Source: Leptolinea sp. (GTDB taxonomy: Bacteria > Chloroflexota > Anaerolineae > Anaerolineales > Anaerolineaceae). Taken from it: a DNA stretch of 64,000 bases. The notes under the pieces were generated by a model. It was given only the letters and a program-made list of their open reading frames with translations, was not told the origin of the DNA and did no database searches. Positions 52,877 to 61,227 of this stretch are shown one piece after another (within the stretch, counting starts at the first letter, position 1; each line of letters starts with the position of its first letter). Both the position numbers and the translations under genes were made by a program. The stretch covers positions 1 to 64,000 of the forward strand of contig JAAZMZ010000007.1 of NCBI GenBank assembly GCA_012798535.1, given 5' to 3'.

Positions 52877-53644
52877 ATGCTTCCTGATACTCCAGGTCTA
52901 TCCGGTTACCGGGTCAATACACCTGTCTATGAAGGTCCTCTGGATCTTCTCCTTTCATTGATCGAAAAGGCGGAACTGGATATCACCCGTCTGGCGCTGG
53001 CTCAGGTAACCGATCAATATTTGACCTATATCCAGAATATGGAAGGCATTCGAGCCGCCGATATCTCTGAATTTCTGGTGATCGCCGCAAAATTGATCCA
53101 GATCAAATCTGCTGCTCTGCTCCCGAGACCGCCGGCAATCGAGCCTGAAGAAGAAGATCCGGGTGAAGCCCTCGCCCGGCAGTTGATCCTTTATAAGAAA
53201 TTCAAAGAAGCTTCCCGATTTCTGATTGAGCGTGAAGAAAAGGGGTGGCGGACGTATCTGCATATCGCTCAAATACCCAGGATCGAACCCCGCCTGGATC
53301 TATCCGGTGTGACGTTGACCGATCTTCTCGAAGCAGCCAGAGAAATTCTGAGCGGGAAATCAAATATCGCTCTAAACCAGGTGGTTGCCGCTCCTCGCGT
53401 GACCATTCGTGAAAGGATCACCCGCATACTTACCCTGCTGCGGGTAAATGAAAGGGCCTCTTTCTTTGAGTTGGTAAGAGACAATTCCTCCCGTTTATCC
53501 GTAGTGGTCACATTCCTGGCTATGCTGGAGCTCGTGAAACGCCATGTCATCGAAGCCGAGCAGACTGGCCTCTTTTCGGATATCGTTCTACAGCCTCTAG
53601 AACTTTCCATAGACGAAGAATCTGTCTCAGAATTTGGCGAATGA
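52877..53644 (+). CDS. scpA: segregation and condensation protein A
   Basis: The ATG at 52877 (255 aa) starts MLPDTPGLSGYRVNTPVYEG; the longer frame would run through the promoter. ScpA (kleisin) features: YEGPLDLLLSLIEKAELDIT, ADISEFLVIAAKLIQIKSAA and a C-terminal winged helix with FFELVRDNSSRLSVVVTFLA, MLELVKRHVIEAEQTGLFSD. It bridges the SMC heads; smc is on the opposite strand 2 kb away. The usual neighbour scpB is not in this window. Transcription is probably leaderless from a TGCTATAAT promoter. Confidence 0.95.
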   Translation: MLPDTPGLSGYRVNTPVYEGPLDLLLSLIEKAELDITRLALAQVTDQYLTYIQNMEGIRAADISEFLVIAAKLIQIKSAALLPRPPAIEPEEEDPGEALARQLILYKKFKEASRFLIEREEKGWRTYLHIAQIPRIEPRLDLSGVTLTDLLEAAREILSGKSNIALNQVVAAPRVTIRERITRILTLLRVNERASFFELVRDNSSRLSVVVTFLAMLELVKRHVIEAEQTGLFSDIVLQPLELSIDEESVSEFGE

Positions 53645-53686
53645 TCCCCGATGATATAATTTTTCTTAATCAAGCAGAAAGGGCTT

Positions 53687-54337
53687 ATGACAGAAATGAT
53701 TGAATTTACAAACAATTACAATGATCTGAGCACCGATACCGGATTTCAATTTGAATTCAATTGCAACCGCTGCGGTACCGGTTTTCGAACCCCCTTTCAG
53801 GCAACAGCCACCGGAACGATCACGGATGTTTTGAATACGGCTAGCAATATCTTCGGTGGCGTTTTTGGTTCGGCTGCAAATATCAGTGAGCAGGTTCGCA
53901 GTGCGAGCTGGCAATCAGCGCATGATACCGCCTTCACAAACGCCGTCAAACAGATAAAACCATCCTTTGTGCAATGCCCTCGTTGTCAAGCCTGGGTCTG
54001 CCGTAAGAATTGCTGGAATGAAAAACGCGGTCTTTGTAAGAACTGTGCGCCGGATCTGGGCGTTGAAATGTCTGCCGCTCAGGCTTCACGCTCCGTGGAA
54101 GAGGTCTGGGCGCATGCCGCCATGTCTGAAGAGGACAAGAAACTCTCAGAGGGAAATTGGAGAGAGACCATCCGTGCCACCTGCCCAAAATGCCAGACTC
54201 CTCTGGCAACCAATGCCAAGTTTTGTCCCAACTGTGGTGAACCCCTCAAGAAAACCACGCATTGCACCCAGTGCGGAGCCCAGTTGCAACCCAACGCGAA
54301 ATTCTGTGGAGAGTGCGGCGCGAAAGTCACCGGCTGA
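53687..54337 (+). CDS. zinc-ribbon protein of unknown function
   Basis: A 216-aa soluble protein with up to four zinc sites: CNRCGTGF near 26-33; CPRCQAWVCRKNCW plus CKNCAPD around 97-120; CPKCQTPLATNAKFCPNCGE around 165-185; and CTQCGAQLQPNAKFCGECGA at the C terminus. Between the first two is a Gly/Ser/Ala-rich amphipathic stretch (TASNIFGGVFGSAANISEQV). The two C-terminal ribbons are the common double zinc-ribbon adaptor. No enzymatic motif. AAAGGG precedes the ATG. It ends eight bases before mutS, suggesting co-transcription, but a mechanistic link is not evident. Confidence 0.8.
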   Translation: MTEMIEFTNNYNDLSTDTGFQFEFNCNRCGTGFRTPFQATATGTITDVLNTASNIFGGVFGSAANISEQVRSASWQSAHDTAFTNAVKQIKPSFVQCPRCQAWVCRKNCWNEKRGLCKNCAPDLGVEMSAAQASRSVEEVWAHAAMSEEDKKLSEGNWRETIRATCPKCQTPLATNAKFCPNCGEPLKKTTHCTQCGAQLQPNAKFCGECGAKVTG

Positions 54338-54345
54338 TTCGTGGA

Positions 54346-56940
54346 ATGTCAGAAGATGTAACTCCTATCCGCCAGCAGTATCTGGATATAAAGAAAAAAT
54401 ACCCCGACGCCATTCTGTTTTTTCGGCTCGGGGATTTTTACGAGACCTTCGATTCTGACGCAGAAATCACGTCACGGGAATTGGATATCGTTCTTACATC
54501 GCGGAATGTCGCCAAGGGAGTCCGCATCCCTATGGCCGGTATTCCATATCACGCAGCGGAGAACTATCTTTCACGTCTGATTGAACGCGGTTACCATGTG
54601 GCCATCTGTGAACAGGTCGGCGACCAGCCGGTGAAAGGTCTGTTCCCGCGCGAAGTGACCCGGGTGGTGACACCGGGCACTCTGCTGGAACCTTCCTTGC
54701 TCAAAGGCGATCAAAACAATTACCTGGCATCTGTATACGTTGGCCATGATGCGGCCGGCCTGGCCTACGCGGATATTTCCACCGGGGAATTTGCCACGAC
54801 CGAATGCGGCGGGCAGGATATGCTTTCCCGTTTGCGCGCTGAAATGGCCCGTCTGCAACCTTCAGAGGTCATCCTCCCGGCAGATTGTCCGGTAAAAGAG
54901 CAGATCGCCTATCATAAGACAGCCCTGCCCGTCTGGCATTTTGAAACTGGACGTTCGCAGGAGACTCTCAAAAAACAATTTCAGACTTCAACTCTCGATG
55001 GTTTCGGATTGCGGGGAATGCCCGCAGCTGTGCAGGCGGCCGGTGCTCTGCTGCAATACCTGCAGGATACCCAGCCTTCGGCGCTACAACTACTCACATC
55101 CATTCATACATACCAGATGGATTCGTCTATGCTGCTGGACGTATCCACCCGGCGCAATCTGGAACTCACCGAAACCATTCGGGGTGGTACTGTGGATGGT
55201 TCGTTATTATCCATTCTGGATAACACCATCACACCAATGGGGCACCGCCTGATGCGCTCCTGGGTCAGCAAACCCTTGTTGGATATTCCTGCCATTCAAA
55301 AACGCCAGACATGCGTGACATGGTTTGTGGAAAATGGACTGATCCGTCGTGAATTCAAGGAAGCTTTACGCGCAATTTCAGACCTGGAACGGCTGGTAAA
55401 CAGGGTGACAGCCGGTACAGCCCAGCCCCGTGATCTGACAGCGATCCGGGCTAATCTACATGCTCTGCCAGGTCTTTCTTCCATCCTGAATAATCCTGAT
55501 CAGGCCGTCCAGTCCATCCTTAATGAACTGGACCACTGCCCGAATGAGCTGGCACTTCTCGAGGAAGCGATCGGCGATGAACCTCCGGCCACCCTGCAAA
55601 ATACAGGGGTGATCCGCCCGGGTTATTCCCCAGAACTGGATAACATCATTCAGTCATCCCGCGACGCCCGTGAGTGGATCGCCAACCTTGAACAGGTGGA
55701 ACGCGAGCGTACCGGGATCAAGAACCTGAAAGTCGGATACAACAAGGTCTTTGGCTACTATATTGAAATCACGCACAGCCATACCGGTGTCGTTCCGGAT
55801 GAATACATCCGGAAACAAACTTTGGTGAACGCCGAACGCTATATTACACCGGAAATGAAAGAGTATGAAACACTGGTTCTCAACGCCGAGGAACGCATCC
55901 GTGAAGTGGAAGGACGAATTTTCCGGGAAGTATGCCGGACTATCGCTTCCGGTGGAACAAAACTGATAAAAACTGCGCAGGCCATCGCGGAACTGGATGT
56001 GCTCTCTGCGCTGGCGGAAATCGCCGTTACCAATCATTATGTTTGCCCGCAGATATCCGTCGAACCGGTTCTTGAGATCATTGACGGGAGACATCCGGTG
56101 GTGGAAAGAACTCTGATCGGAGACCGCTTCATCCCTAACGATACAGTCTTTGATGTTGGCGAGGTTGTCCGGGTGATCACCGGTCCGAATATGAGCGGAA
56201 AAAGCACTTTCCTGCGGCAGGTAGCGTTGATCGTCTTAATGGCACAGATGGGCTCTTTTGTTCCGGCTTCATCCGCCCGAATCGGACTGGTAGACCGTAT
56301 TTTTACCCGCATCGGAGCGCAGGATGAGATCCATGCCGGTCAGTCCACCTTTATGGTTGAGATGGTCGAAACGGCCAATATTCTGCATCATGCCACAGCC
56401 CGCAGCTTGCTGGTGCTTGATGAGATAGGCCGGGGTACCAGCACATATGATGGCCTTTCCATCGCCTGGGCGGTGGTCGAACATATCCACAACCATCCGG
56501 AATTGCGCTCGCGAACTCTGTTTGCCACCCATTATCATGAATTGACCCAGCTTGCCGATCTGCTGCCCGGAGTTCGCAACTACAATGTGGCAGTTACGGA
56601 AGTGGACAATACCGTGGTATTTCTACACAAGATCGTTCCCGGTGGAACTGACCGTTCCTATGGAATTCACGTTGGCCAGTTGGCCGGCCTGCCCAAACCG
56701 GTGATCCAGCGCGCCAATGAAATCCTCGGCGATTTGGAAGCCTCTTCCGGAAAAGCTGTGGATATCAGTGAAACCACATCAAAACAGATGGCGCTCTTTC
56801 CGGAAACCAATCCATTACTGGATGAATTGCGGGAGTTAGACATTCTATCCATCTCCCCGCTGGAAGCTTTGAATAAACTGTTTGAATGGAAAAAGAAATT
56901 TGTGGATGACGGTAAAGACGGGAAAACTAAGAAAGCATAG
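54346..56940 (+). CDS. mutS: DNA mismatch repair protein MutS
   Basis: The ATG at 54346 (864 aa) is chosen: MSEDVTPIRQQYLDIKKKYP leads into the mismatch-binding domain with FFRLGDFYETFDSDAEITSR (Phe-x-Glu motif FYE). The longer frame overlaps the zinc-ribbon gene without homology. The clamp and lever domains are intact. The ATPase has GPNMSGKST (613-621), LLVLDEIGRGTSTYDGLSIA and FATHYHELTQL. Length is normal for MutS1. No mutL is visible in the window; the next genes are convergent. Ribosome site is weak (GTGGA). Confidence 0.97.
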   Translation: MSEDVTPIRQQYLDIKKKYPDAILFFRLGDFYETFDSDAEITSRELDIVLTSRNVAKGVRIPMAGIPYHAAENYLSRLIERGYHVAICEQVGDQPVKGLFPREVTRVVTPGTLLEPSLLKGDQNNYLASVYVGHDAAGLAYADISTGEFATTECGGQDMLSRLRAEMARLQPSEVILPADCPVKEQIAYHKTALPVWHFETGRSQETLKKQFQTSTLDGFGLRGMPAAVQAAGALLQYLQDTQPSALQLLTSIHTYQMDSSMLLDVSTRRNLELTETIRGGTVDGSLLSILDNTITPMGHRLMRSWVSKPLLDIPAIQKRQTCVTWFVENGLIRREFKEALRAISDLERLVNRVTAGTAQPRDLTAIRANLHALPGLSSILNNPDQAVQSILNELDHCPNELALLEEAIGDEPPATLQNTGVIRPGYSPELDNIIQSSRDAREWIANLEQVERERTGIKNLKVGYNKVFGYYIEITHSHTGVVPDEYIRKQTLVNAERYITPEMKEYETLVLNAEERIREVEGRIFREVCRTIASGGTKLIKTAQAIAELDVLSALAEIAVTNHYVCPQISVEPVLEIIDGRHPVVERTLIGDRFIPNDTVFDVGEVVRVITGPNMSGKSTFLRQVALIVLMAQMGSFVPASSARIGLVDRIFTRIGAQDEIHAGQSTFMVEMVETANILHHATARSLLVLDEIGRGTSTYDGLSIAWAVVEHIHNHPELRSRTLFATHYHELTQLADLLPGVRNYNVAVTEVDNTVVFLHKIVPGGTDRSYGIHVGQLAGLPKPVIQRANEILGDLEASSGKAVDISETTSKQMALFPETNPLLDELRELDILSISPLEALNKLFEWKKKFVDDGKDGKTKKA

Positions 56941-57952
56941 ACAGTAGTTTTGCCGGCTTATCGGCAAAGTCTTCTTTTTTCCATTCGCCACTGGTCAGCT
57001 TTGTCAATACATCACACAACATGGCATTGACGGGAGCCTCCAATCCCGCCTTCCTTGCAGCACGCACTACGGCGCCGTTCAGCCAGTCCACCTCGCTCTG
57101 GCCTCTGCCGTGGTACAGGTCGATATGAAAACTGGGCATTTTCGCTCCCCGCCCTCCACCCACGGCTTTGACCAACAACGGCCGGCAAATAAAAGACGGT
57201 AGATAGCGAATGCCAGATGCCAGCATCCTTACCGGTGTCGAAGGTAGATCGACCACCGGTATTTGCAAGGCGTCCATAACAGATAGAACTTCATTTAACT
57301 GCCGGACTTCCAGGCCAAACATATCAGGATGGGCATATACCCGGGCCGGCAGCCAGTTGAGGATGGCCGAAGTGGCATTGCCCATCAGGTTGGTCAACAT
57401 CTTGGACCACTTCATGGCATTCCCATCGGCGTATCCCCGCATGCCCAGGCCGGCGCGCAAACCTGCGGCCAGAATGTGTCCCGACAGGGGATGATTCAGT
57501 TCAATTCCGGTTCCGCGAAAACGTTCGACTGTAATATCACCCGGTCCACGTCGGCCGATGGCGGTTGTCACCGTACCACGGATGACGCGCTCCTCTCCCA
57601 GTTCAGCCGCAAGGACCGGTTCATTTTCCACACCATTCTGGAAACACAGCACCGGAGGCATACGGTCAAGACAGGGGCGGATCATCTCGAGCACTCCGCT
57701 AGTATCAAATCCCTTCACCGCTAAAATAGCCAGATCGTATCGACCGGCGGCAAAAGCCTGGTCAATGGATGAAAAAAACCGTGGCCGAGCAATCGAATGC
57801 TCGCCATTCGGCAGCCCGAGATGCAGCCCGCTCATTGATAATTGGTCGGCGACTTCCTTCCGTTCGAGAAAAGCGACATCTTCGCCGGCCAGTGCCAGAC
57901 TTCCACCGATATAAGTACCAATCGCTCCCGCGCCAAAGACAAGTATCCGCAT
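56927..57952 (-). CDS. panE: 2-dehydropantoate 2-reductase family protein
   Basis: The ATG at 57952 (341 aa), two bases after the fmt stop and starting MRILVFGAGAIGTYIGG, is preferred over a TTG six codons earlier. The NADP-binding Rossmann motif GAGAIGTYIGG is followed by LAVKGFDTSGVLEMIRP, CFQNGVENEPVLAAELGEER and the C-terminal helical domain with KMLTNLMGNATSAILNW and GRGQSEVDWLNGAVV. In pantothenate synthesis the enzyme reduces ketopantoate, but the family also has members with other substrates. It converges on mutS with a 14-base overlap of 3' ends. Confidence 0.85.
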   Translation of the reverse strand: MRILVFGAGAIGTYIGGSLALAGEDVAFLERKEVADQLSMSGLHLGLPNGEHSIARPRFFSSIDQAFAAGRYDLAILAVKGFDTSGVLEMIRPCLDRMPPVLCFQNGVENEPVLAAELGEERVIRGTVTTAIGRRGPGDITVERFRGTGIELNHPLSGHILAAGLRAGLGMRGYADGNAMKWSKMLTNLMGNATSAILNWLPARVYAHPDMFGLEVRQLNEVLSVMDALQIPVVDLPSTPVRMLASGIRYLPSFICRPLLVKAVGGGRGAKMPSFHIDLYHGRGQSEVDWLNGAVVRAARKAGLEAPVNAMLCDVLTKLTSGEWKKEDFADKPAKLLSMLS

Positions 57953-57954
57953 GG

Positions 57955-58872
57955 TCAATTTTCTTTCCAACCGCGGGCGCCGTTCAGAAAGGCTTTGCCA
58001 TCCTGAGTTTTTTTGCCCGCGGGCTGCACTTCAAGCAGTTTCAACGCACCATCGGAGGCATGTACCACCGGATATCCTTCGTATACTGATCTCATTCCGG
58101 GTTTATTTTTCAAGCCATCCAACGGATATGCCTTTAGGACTTTCAGCGGGTGGCCTTCCCAAAGTAAAAATGTGCCCGGCCAGGGGAAAAATGCACGCAC
58201 CTGGTTGAACAGCTCCCTTACCGGGTGTGAAAAATCCAGCAGGCCGTCTTCTTTTCTCAGCATGGAAGCATAGGTCGCTCCCGTCTCAGTCTGTGGTACA
58301 GCAATGGCCGTCCCTGCGATAATTCCGGGCAAGGTTTTCAACAGCAACTGGCTGCCTAATACGGCCAGCTTGCTGCTCAGGCTGTCCGCATTGTCTGTTT
58401 CTTCGATGGGTATCATTTCACAGGCAAAAACGGGACCGGTATCCACTCCGGCATCCATTCGCATAATTGAAACACCGGTAAACGCATCACCCGCCAGAAT
58501 AGCCGCCTGGATGGGTGCCGCTCCGCGCCAGCGTGGTAACAGTGATGCATGAACATTGATGCAGCCCAATCGCGGCAAGTCGAGTATGTTTTGCCGCAGG
58601 ATCTGTCCATAAGCCGCCACCAGAATGATATCCGGCGCCCAGCTTTGTAATATTTCCAGATTCTCCGGATCCTTCAATCGCTTCGGTTGAAGGATCTGAC
58701 ATCCCAGGTCTTGTGCCAGCCGCTTTACAGGTGGCGGTGTCAATTGTTTGCCTCTGCCAGCCGGCCGGTCGGGCTGCGTTACCACTCCATAAACCGAATA
58801 AACTTCGGCAATTGCAGCCAGTATGACACGGGCCAGCTCGGGTGACCCCATAAATACGATGCGCGGTTTCAT
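57955..58872 (-). CDS. fmt: methionyl-tRNA formyltransferase
   Basis: A 305-aa enzyme that formylates initiator Met-tRNA with 10-formyl-THF. Start MKPRIVFMGSPELARVILAA, then TQPDRPAGRGKQLTPPPVKR, AYGQILRQNILDLPRLGCIN, VHASLLPRWRGAAPIQAAIL and MDAGVDTGP, with the C-terminal OB-like domain after FFPWPGTFL. Normal length. No Shine-Dalgarno; a TGTTAAAAT extended -10 lies seven bases before the ATG, so the transcript is probably leaderless. def (peptide deformylase), its usual partner, is not in the window; panE follows instead. Confidence 0.95.
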   Translation of the reverse strand: MKPRIVFMGSPELARVILAAIAEVYSVYGVVTQPDRPAGRGKQLTPPPVKRLAQDLGCQILQPKRLKDPENLEILQSWAPDIILVAAYGQILRQNILDLPRLGCINVHASLLPRWRGAAPIQAAILAGDAFTGVSIMRMDAGVDTGPVFACEMIPIEETDNADSLSSKLAVLGSQLLLKTLPGIIAGTAIAVPQTETGATYASMLRKEDGLLDFSHPVRELFNQVRAFFPWPGTFLLWEGHPLKVLKAYPLDGLKNKPGMRSVYEGYPVVHASDGALKLLEVQPAGKKTQDGKAFLNGARGWKEN

Positions 58873-58879
58873 TCGACCG

Positions 58880-58888
58880 ATTTTAACA
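58880..58888 (-). promoter_or_regulatory. extended -10 promoter giving leaderless fmt mRNA
   Basis: On the minus strand TGT-TAAAAT, seven bases before the fmt ATG, without any Shine-Dalgarno in between. Confidence 0.65.
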
Positions 58889-59025
58889 TATCACTATCTC
58901 TGGTAGACAATTTGGTATTATTTTTAATAAATAAAATCAAACCAGACAATCTATATTGTTTTGAGAAAGAATTATCAAACAACGAAATCCCGGGCGTCCG
59001 GATTAGTCATACAATCTTGTGTCTG

Positions 59026-59053
59026 TTGCATATTCTCCGTTTAGTTGTAGAAT
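59026..59053 (+). promoter_or_regulatory. promoter of the DUF4870 gene
   Basis: TTGCAT (59026-59031), 16-base spacer, TAGAAT (59048-59053), 39 bases before the ATG; GAGGAG follows at about 59079. The rest of the 220-base gap after fmt shows nothing else. Confidence 0.55.
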
Positions 59054-59092
59054 TAACACTACATTAATCAATCCAAATGAGGAGACAGAAAA

Positions 59093-59431
59093 ATGGCAAA
59101 TCAAACATTTGTGCCCGGTGGTGATATCACCAGTGATGATAAATTATGGGGTTTGCTTTCCTATTTACTCACACCAATTATTCCCATCATTGTTCTTTTA
59201 ATGGAAGACAAGAAAGCCCGGCCGTTCATTAAGTACGCCGCTGTACAGGGTTTGTCGATCGGCGTATTGATCATCGTAATGGCCGCTCTGGGCTTCCTGG
59301 TCATCCCGGCTTGTCTGGCAGGTTTACTGGGTATCTATGCCATTTATCTGGCCATCAAGACCTTCCAGGGAGAGTATGTGATCATTCCCGTTGTGACAGA
59401 TTTCTGCAAGAAACAGGGTTGGATTTCCTGA
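59093..59431 (+). CDS. DUF4870 (Tic20-like) small membrane protein
   Basis: A 112-aa protein with three to four membrane segments (about 19-40, 50-70, 72-90). It has the family pattern TSDDKLWGLLSYLLTPIIPI, EDKKARPFIKYAAVQGL and GLLGIYAIYLAIKTFQGEYV. DUF4870 proteins are small, widespread and of unknown function, sometimes compared with Tic20. GAGGAG precedes the ATG; it has its own promoter and terminator, so it is a single-gene unit. Confidence 0.88.
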   Translation: MANQTFVPGGDITSDDKLWGLLSYLLTPIIPIIVLLMEDKKARPFIKYAAVQGLSIGVLIIVMAALGFLVIPACLAGLLGIYAIYLAIKTFQGEYVIIPVVTDFCKKQGWIS

Positions 59432-59446
59432 AACCCGCGAATATCA

Positions 59447-59473
59447 CAGCGGTCTGCCAAAAGCAGACCGCTG
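59447..59473. terminator. hairpin terminator between DUF4870 and the S51-like gene
   Basis: CAGCGGTCTGC / GCAGACCGCTG, 11 perfect pairs around CAAAA, followed by ATTATTT on the plus strand. Convergent genes on both sides; T run is weak. Confidence 0.7.
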
Positions 59474-59478
59474 ATTAT

Positions 59479-60555
59479 TTAAAGCCGCTCGATCTGGGAA
59501 CCACTGGGGGTGTCCTTTACCCGCCAGCCCGCTCCTTCAATCCACTGCCGGATTTGATCTGCCAGGGTAAAATCACCGGACTGCCGGGCGGTATCCCGTT
59601 GATGTAACCATTCCATTATTTCCTCTGAGGGCATCTCTGAAGAACTTCTCTGGTCATGCCATTTAGATGATTCTAACTTTTTCACCACATCCTGGCGCAG
59701 GTTGATTCTCCAATCCGTCAGTGTCTGAAATTTTCCAAATTTCTTTAAATTGATTTGTGTTCCACTTTCAAAATTGTCTTCATCGTCTTTTGTGATTAAG
59801 TGAATGGAACCTTTTCCAAAAATTTTGGCCTTGCCCTCATCCAGATCGATCCAGATAGATGTGTGCTCGTCGATTCCCAGAATGGCGCCCTGACAACCCA
59901 GAATACTCTTTAGCTCGGAAAATCGATCTGCTCCCATAAAACAATGGCTGGTATCCAGTTCTGCGCCGCCTTCTGCATTATTCCAGTGTGGAATTATTAC
60001 CAGACTCAAACCGTAGTGTTGGAAGAAGTTCAATCCTTCCTGCCAGTGGATGTCCATTCCAGCTTTATAGATCTCATACACCGGCAGGGTCTGGCAGCCG
60101 AAAGCAATAGTGGCCGCACTAGAAAGGATTAGGGCGCATCCATTTCGCTGTCGGGCCTGGATTATGTCATAAGCCAGGCTGCCAGACAGTTGTCGGGCAG
60201 CATAGGTCGGGCTTCCCGGGCCCATGAAGATCATATCCGCTTTATACAACGGCTCCAGAAGGCTTTCGTCGTCCGGACTGAACCCGGTGCCCTTCTTTCT
60301 GGCGGGAATAATATCGATAACCGGGTGATAATTTTGCAGCCGATTATTTAAAAAATCACCGACCCGGCAGGCTACATATTTGGAATTCAACTCGAATCCG
60401 GCCGGTGTTTCTAAAATCGCTATGCGCAGTTCGTTGCCGTACAGTTTTGCCGCTTCTTCAAACACCGCTCCGCTGGCCGGTGAAGTCTCACCTGATCCCA
60501 TCAATATTACCGGCCCCGGTTTGCTCAATGATTTCTCTGCTTTATCAGATCCCAT
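59479..60555 (-). CDS. peptidase S51/cyanophycinase-like protein fused to a CysS-like tail
   Basis: A 358-aa protein. Residues ~15-260 have the class-I glutamine amidotransferase-like fold of the S51/cyanophycinase family: PVILMGSGETSPASGAVFEE, FMGPGSPTYAARQLSGSLA, a nucleophile-elbow-like ILSSAATIAFG and GAILGIDEHTSIWID. Residues ~313-358 (LHQRDTARQSGDFTLADQIR, GWRVKDTPSGSQIERL) strongly resemble the last helices of cysteinyl-tRNA synthetase (R-x-ARxxxDF-x-AD-x-IR ... DTPxG). The synthetase catalytic core is absent. The fusion may target the protein to tRNA or just reuse a helical module. Function unknown; cyanophycin cleavage is not supported. Confidence 0.8.
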   Translation of the reverse strand: MGSDKAEKSLSKPGPVILMGSGETSPASGAVFEEAAKLYGNELRIAILETPAGFELNSKYVACRVGDFLNNRLQNYHPVIDIIPARKKGTGFSPDDESLLEPLYKADMIFMGPGSPTYAARQLSGSLAYDIIQARQRNGCALILSSAATIAFGCQTLPVYEIYKAGMDIHWQEGLNFFQHYGLSLVIIPHWNNAEGGAELDTSHCFMGADRFSELKSILGCQGAILGIDEHTSIWIDLDEGKAKIFGKGSIHLITKDDEDNFESGTQINLKKFGKFQTLTDWRINLRQDVVKKLESSKWHDQRSSSEMPSEEIMEWLHQRDTARQSGDFTLADQIRQWIEGAGWRVKDTPSGSQIERL

Positions 60556-60675
60556 AATTCTAAATTTCCTGAATTTTGTGTCATCCTAAAAACACCATAT
60601 GTTCCATCCATATTTCTATTCATTTTGATGGGATTGAATTTTGGCATCAATTCAATCGCATACATATTCATTATT

Positions 60676-60692
60676 TATTATAGAATTATTCT
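60676..60692 (+). promoter_or_regulatory. -10 element giving leaderless grx mRNA
   Basis: TAGAAT (60681-60686) is six bases before the ATG at 60693, the same spacing as scpA; an overlapping TATTAT (60676-60681) is 11 bases before it. No Shine-Dalgarno. Confidence 0.5.
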
Positions 60693-60956
60693 ATGGAAGA
60701 AAAACTCATTGTGTACGGTACATCCTGGTGCGGCTCCTCTCGAAGAGCCAGGCAGCTTTTGGACAGCCACAACATCGCCTATCAATGGATCGATATCGAT
60801 GAAGACCGGGTGGCACGTTCCCGGGTAGAAGAGATCAATCACGGGAATCGCAGTGTGCCGACGCTGATTTTTCCCGACGGCTCGATTCTGGTCGAACCTT
60901 CGGATAAAGTACTGGCAGAAAAACTGGGAGTTCCCCCACCTAAATCCCTTTTCTAA
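60693..60956 (+). CDS. glutaredoxin-like protein with CGSS active site
   Basis: An 87-aa thioredoxin-fold protein: LIVYGTSWCGSSRRARQLLD, then the conserved YQWIDIDEDR, the cis-Pro block NRSVPTLIFPDGSILVEPSD and a short C-terminal helix. The active site is Cys 13-Gly-Ser-Ser 16, so only the first Cys of the usual CxxC is present (monothiol or dithiol-to-monothiol change). It resembles mycoredoxin/NrdH-type small redoxins. Its TAA stop overlaps the stop of the convergent 89-aa gene. Confidence 0.9.
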   Translation: MEEKLIVYGTSWCGSSRRARQLLDSHNIAYQWIDIDEDRVARSRVEEINHGNRSVPTLIFPDGSILVEPSDKVLAEKLGVPPPKSLF

Positions 60957-61222
60957 CCGGATGCTTCTTCGTCTTTTCCGAATATCAATAAAAGAATGAA
61001 GGCCAGTAATCCACCTGAAAAAAGTGCGACAGCGAGAATCCATATCGCTTTATAGGTTCTTCGTCTTTCCAAAGTGATGCTTGGTTCAACCATCAATCTG
61101 GTTCTCAACTTCTGTACAAATTCAGGATTGGCCTGCCTGGGACTAAGTAATTCACCCAGTTTATTTTCCATATAATGGATGTCACTATTATTAAGAGGAT
61201 TGTGTCTTTCACTGCGGTTCAT
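60953..61222 (-). CDS. single-pass membrane protein, last gene of the sigma-degV operon
   Basis: An 89-aa protein. The N-terminal ~55 residues are charged and helical (SDIHYMENKLGELLSPRQAN, PEFVQKLRTRLMVEP). One membrane segment covers about 60-82 (AIWILAVALFSGGLLAFILL), and it ends KDEEASG. It starts five bases after the degV stop. A short cytoplasmic helical domain plus one membrane segment behind an ECF sigma factor is the shape of a membrane anti-sigma or regulatory partner, and PxFVxxLRxRL segments occur in such Chloroflexota proteins. This is inference; the zinc motif of ZAS anti-sigma factors is absent. Confidence 0.65.
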   Translation of the reverse strand: MNRSERHNPLNNSDIHYMENKLGELLSPRQANPEFVQKLRTRLMVEPSITLERRRTYKAIWILAVALFSGGLLAFILLLIFGKDEEASG

Positions 61223-61227
61223 GTGTT

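Noticed and set aside
59479-60555. True cyanophycinase implying cyanophycin storage
   Set aside because: The nucleophile elbow deviates, no cphA is present and the protein has a CysS-like tail.
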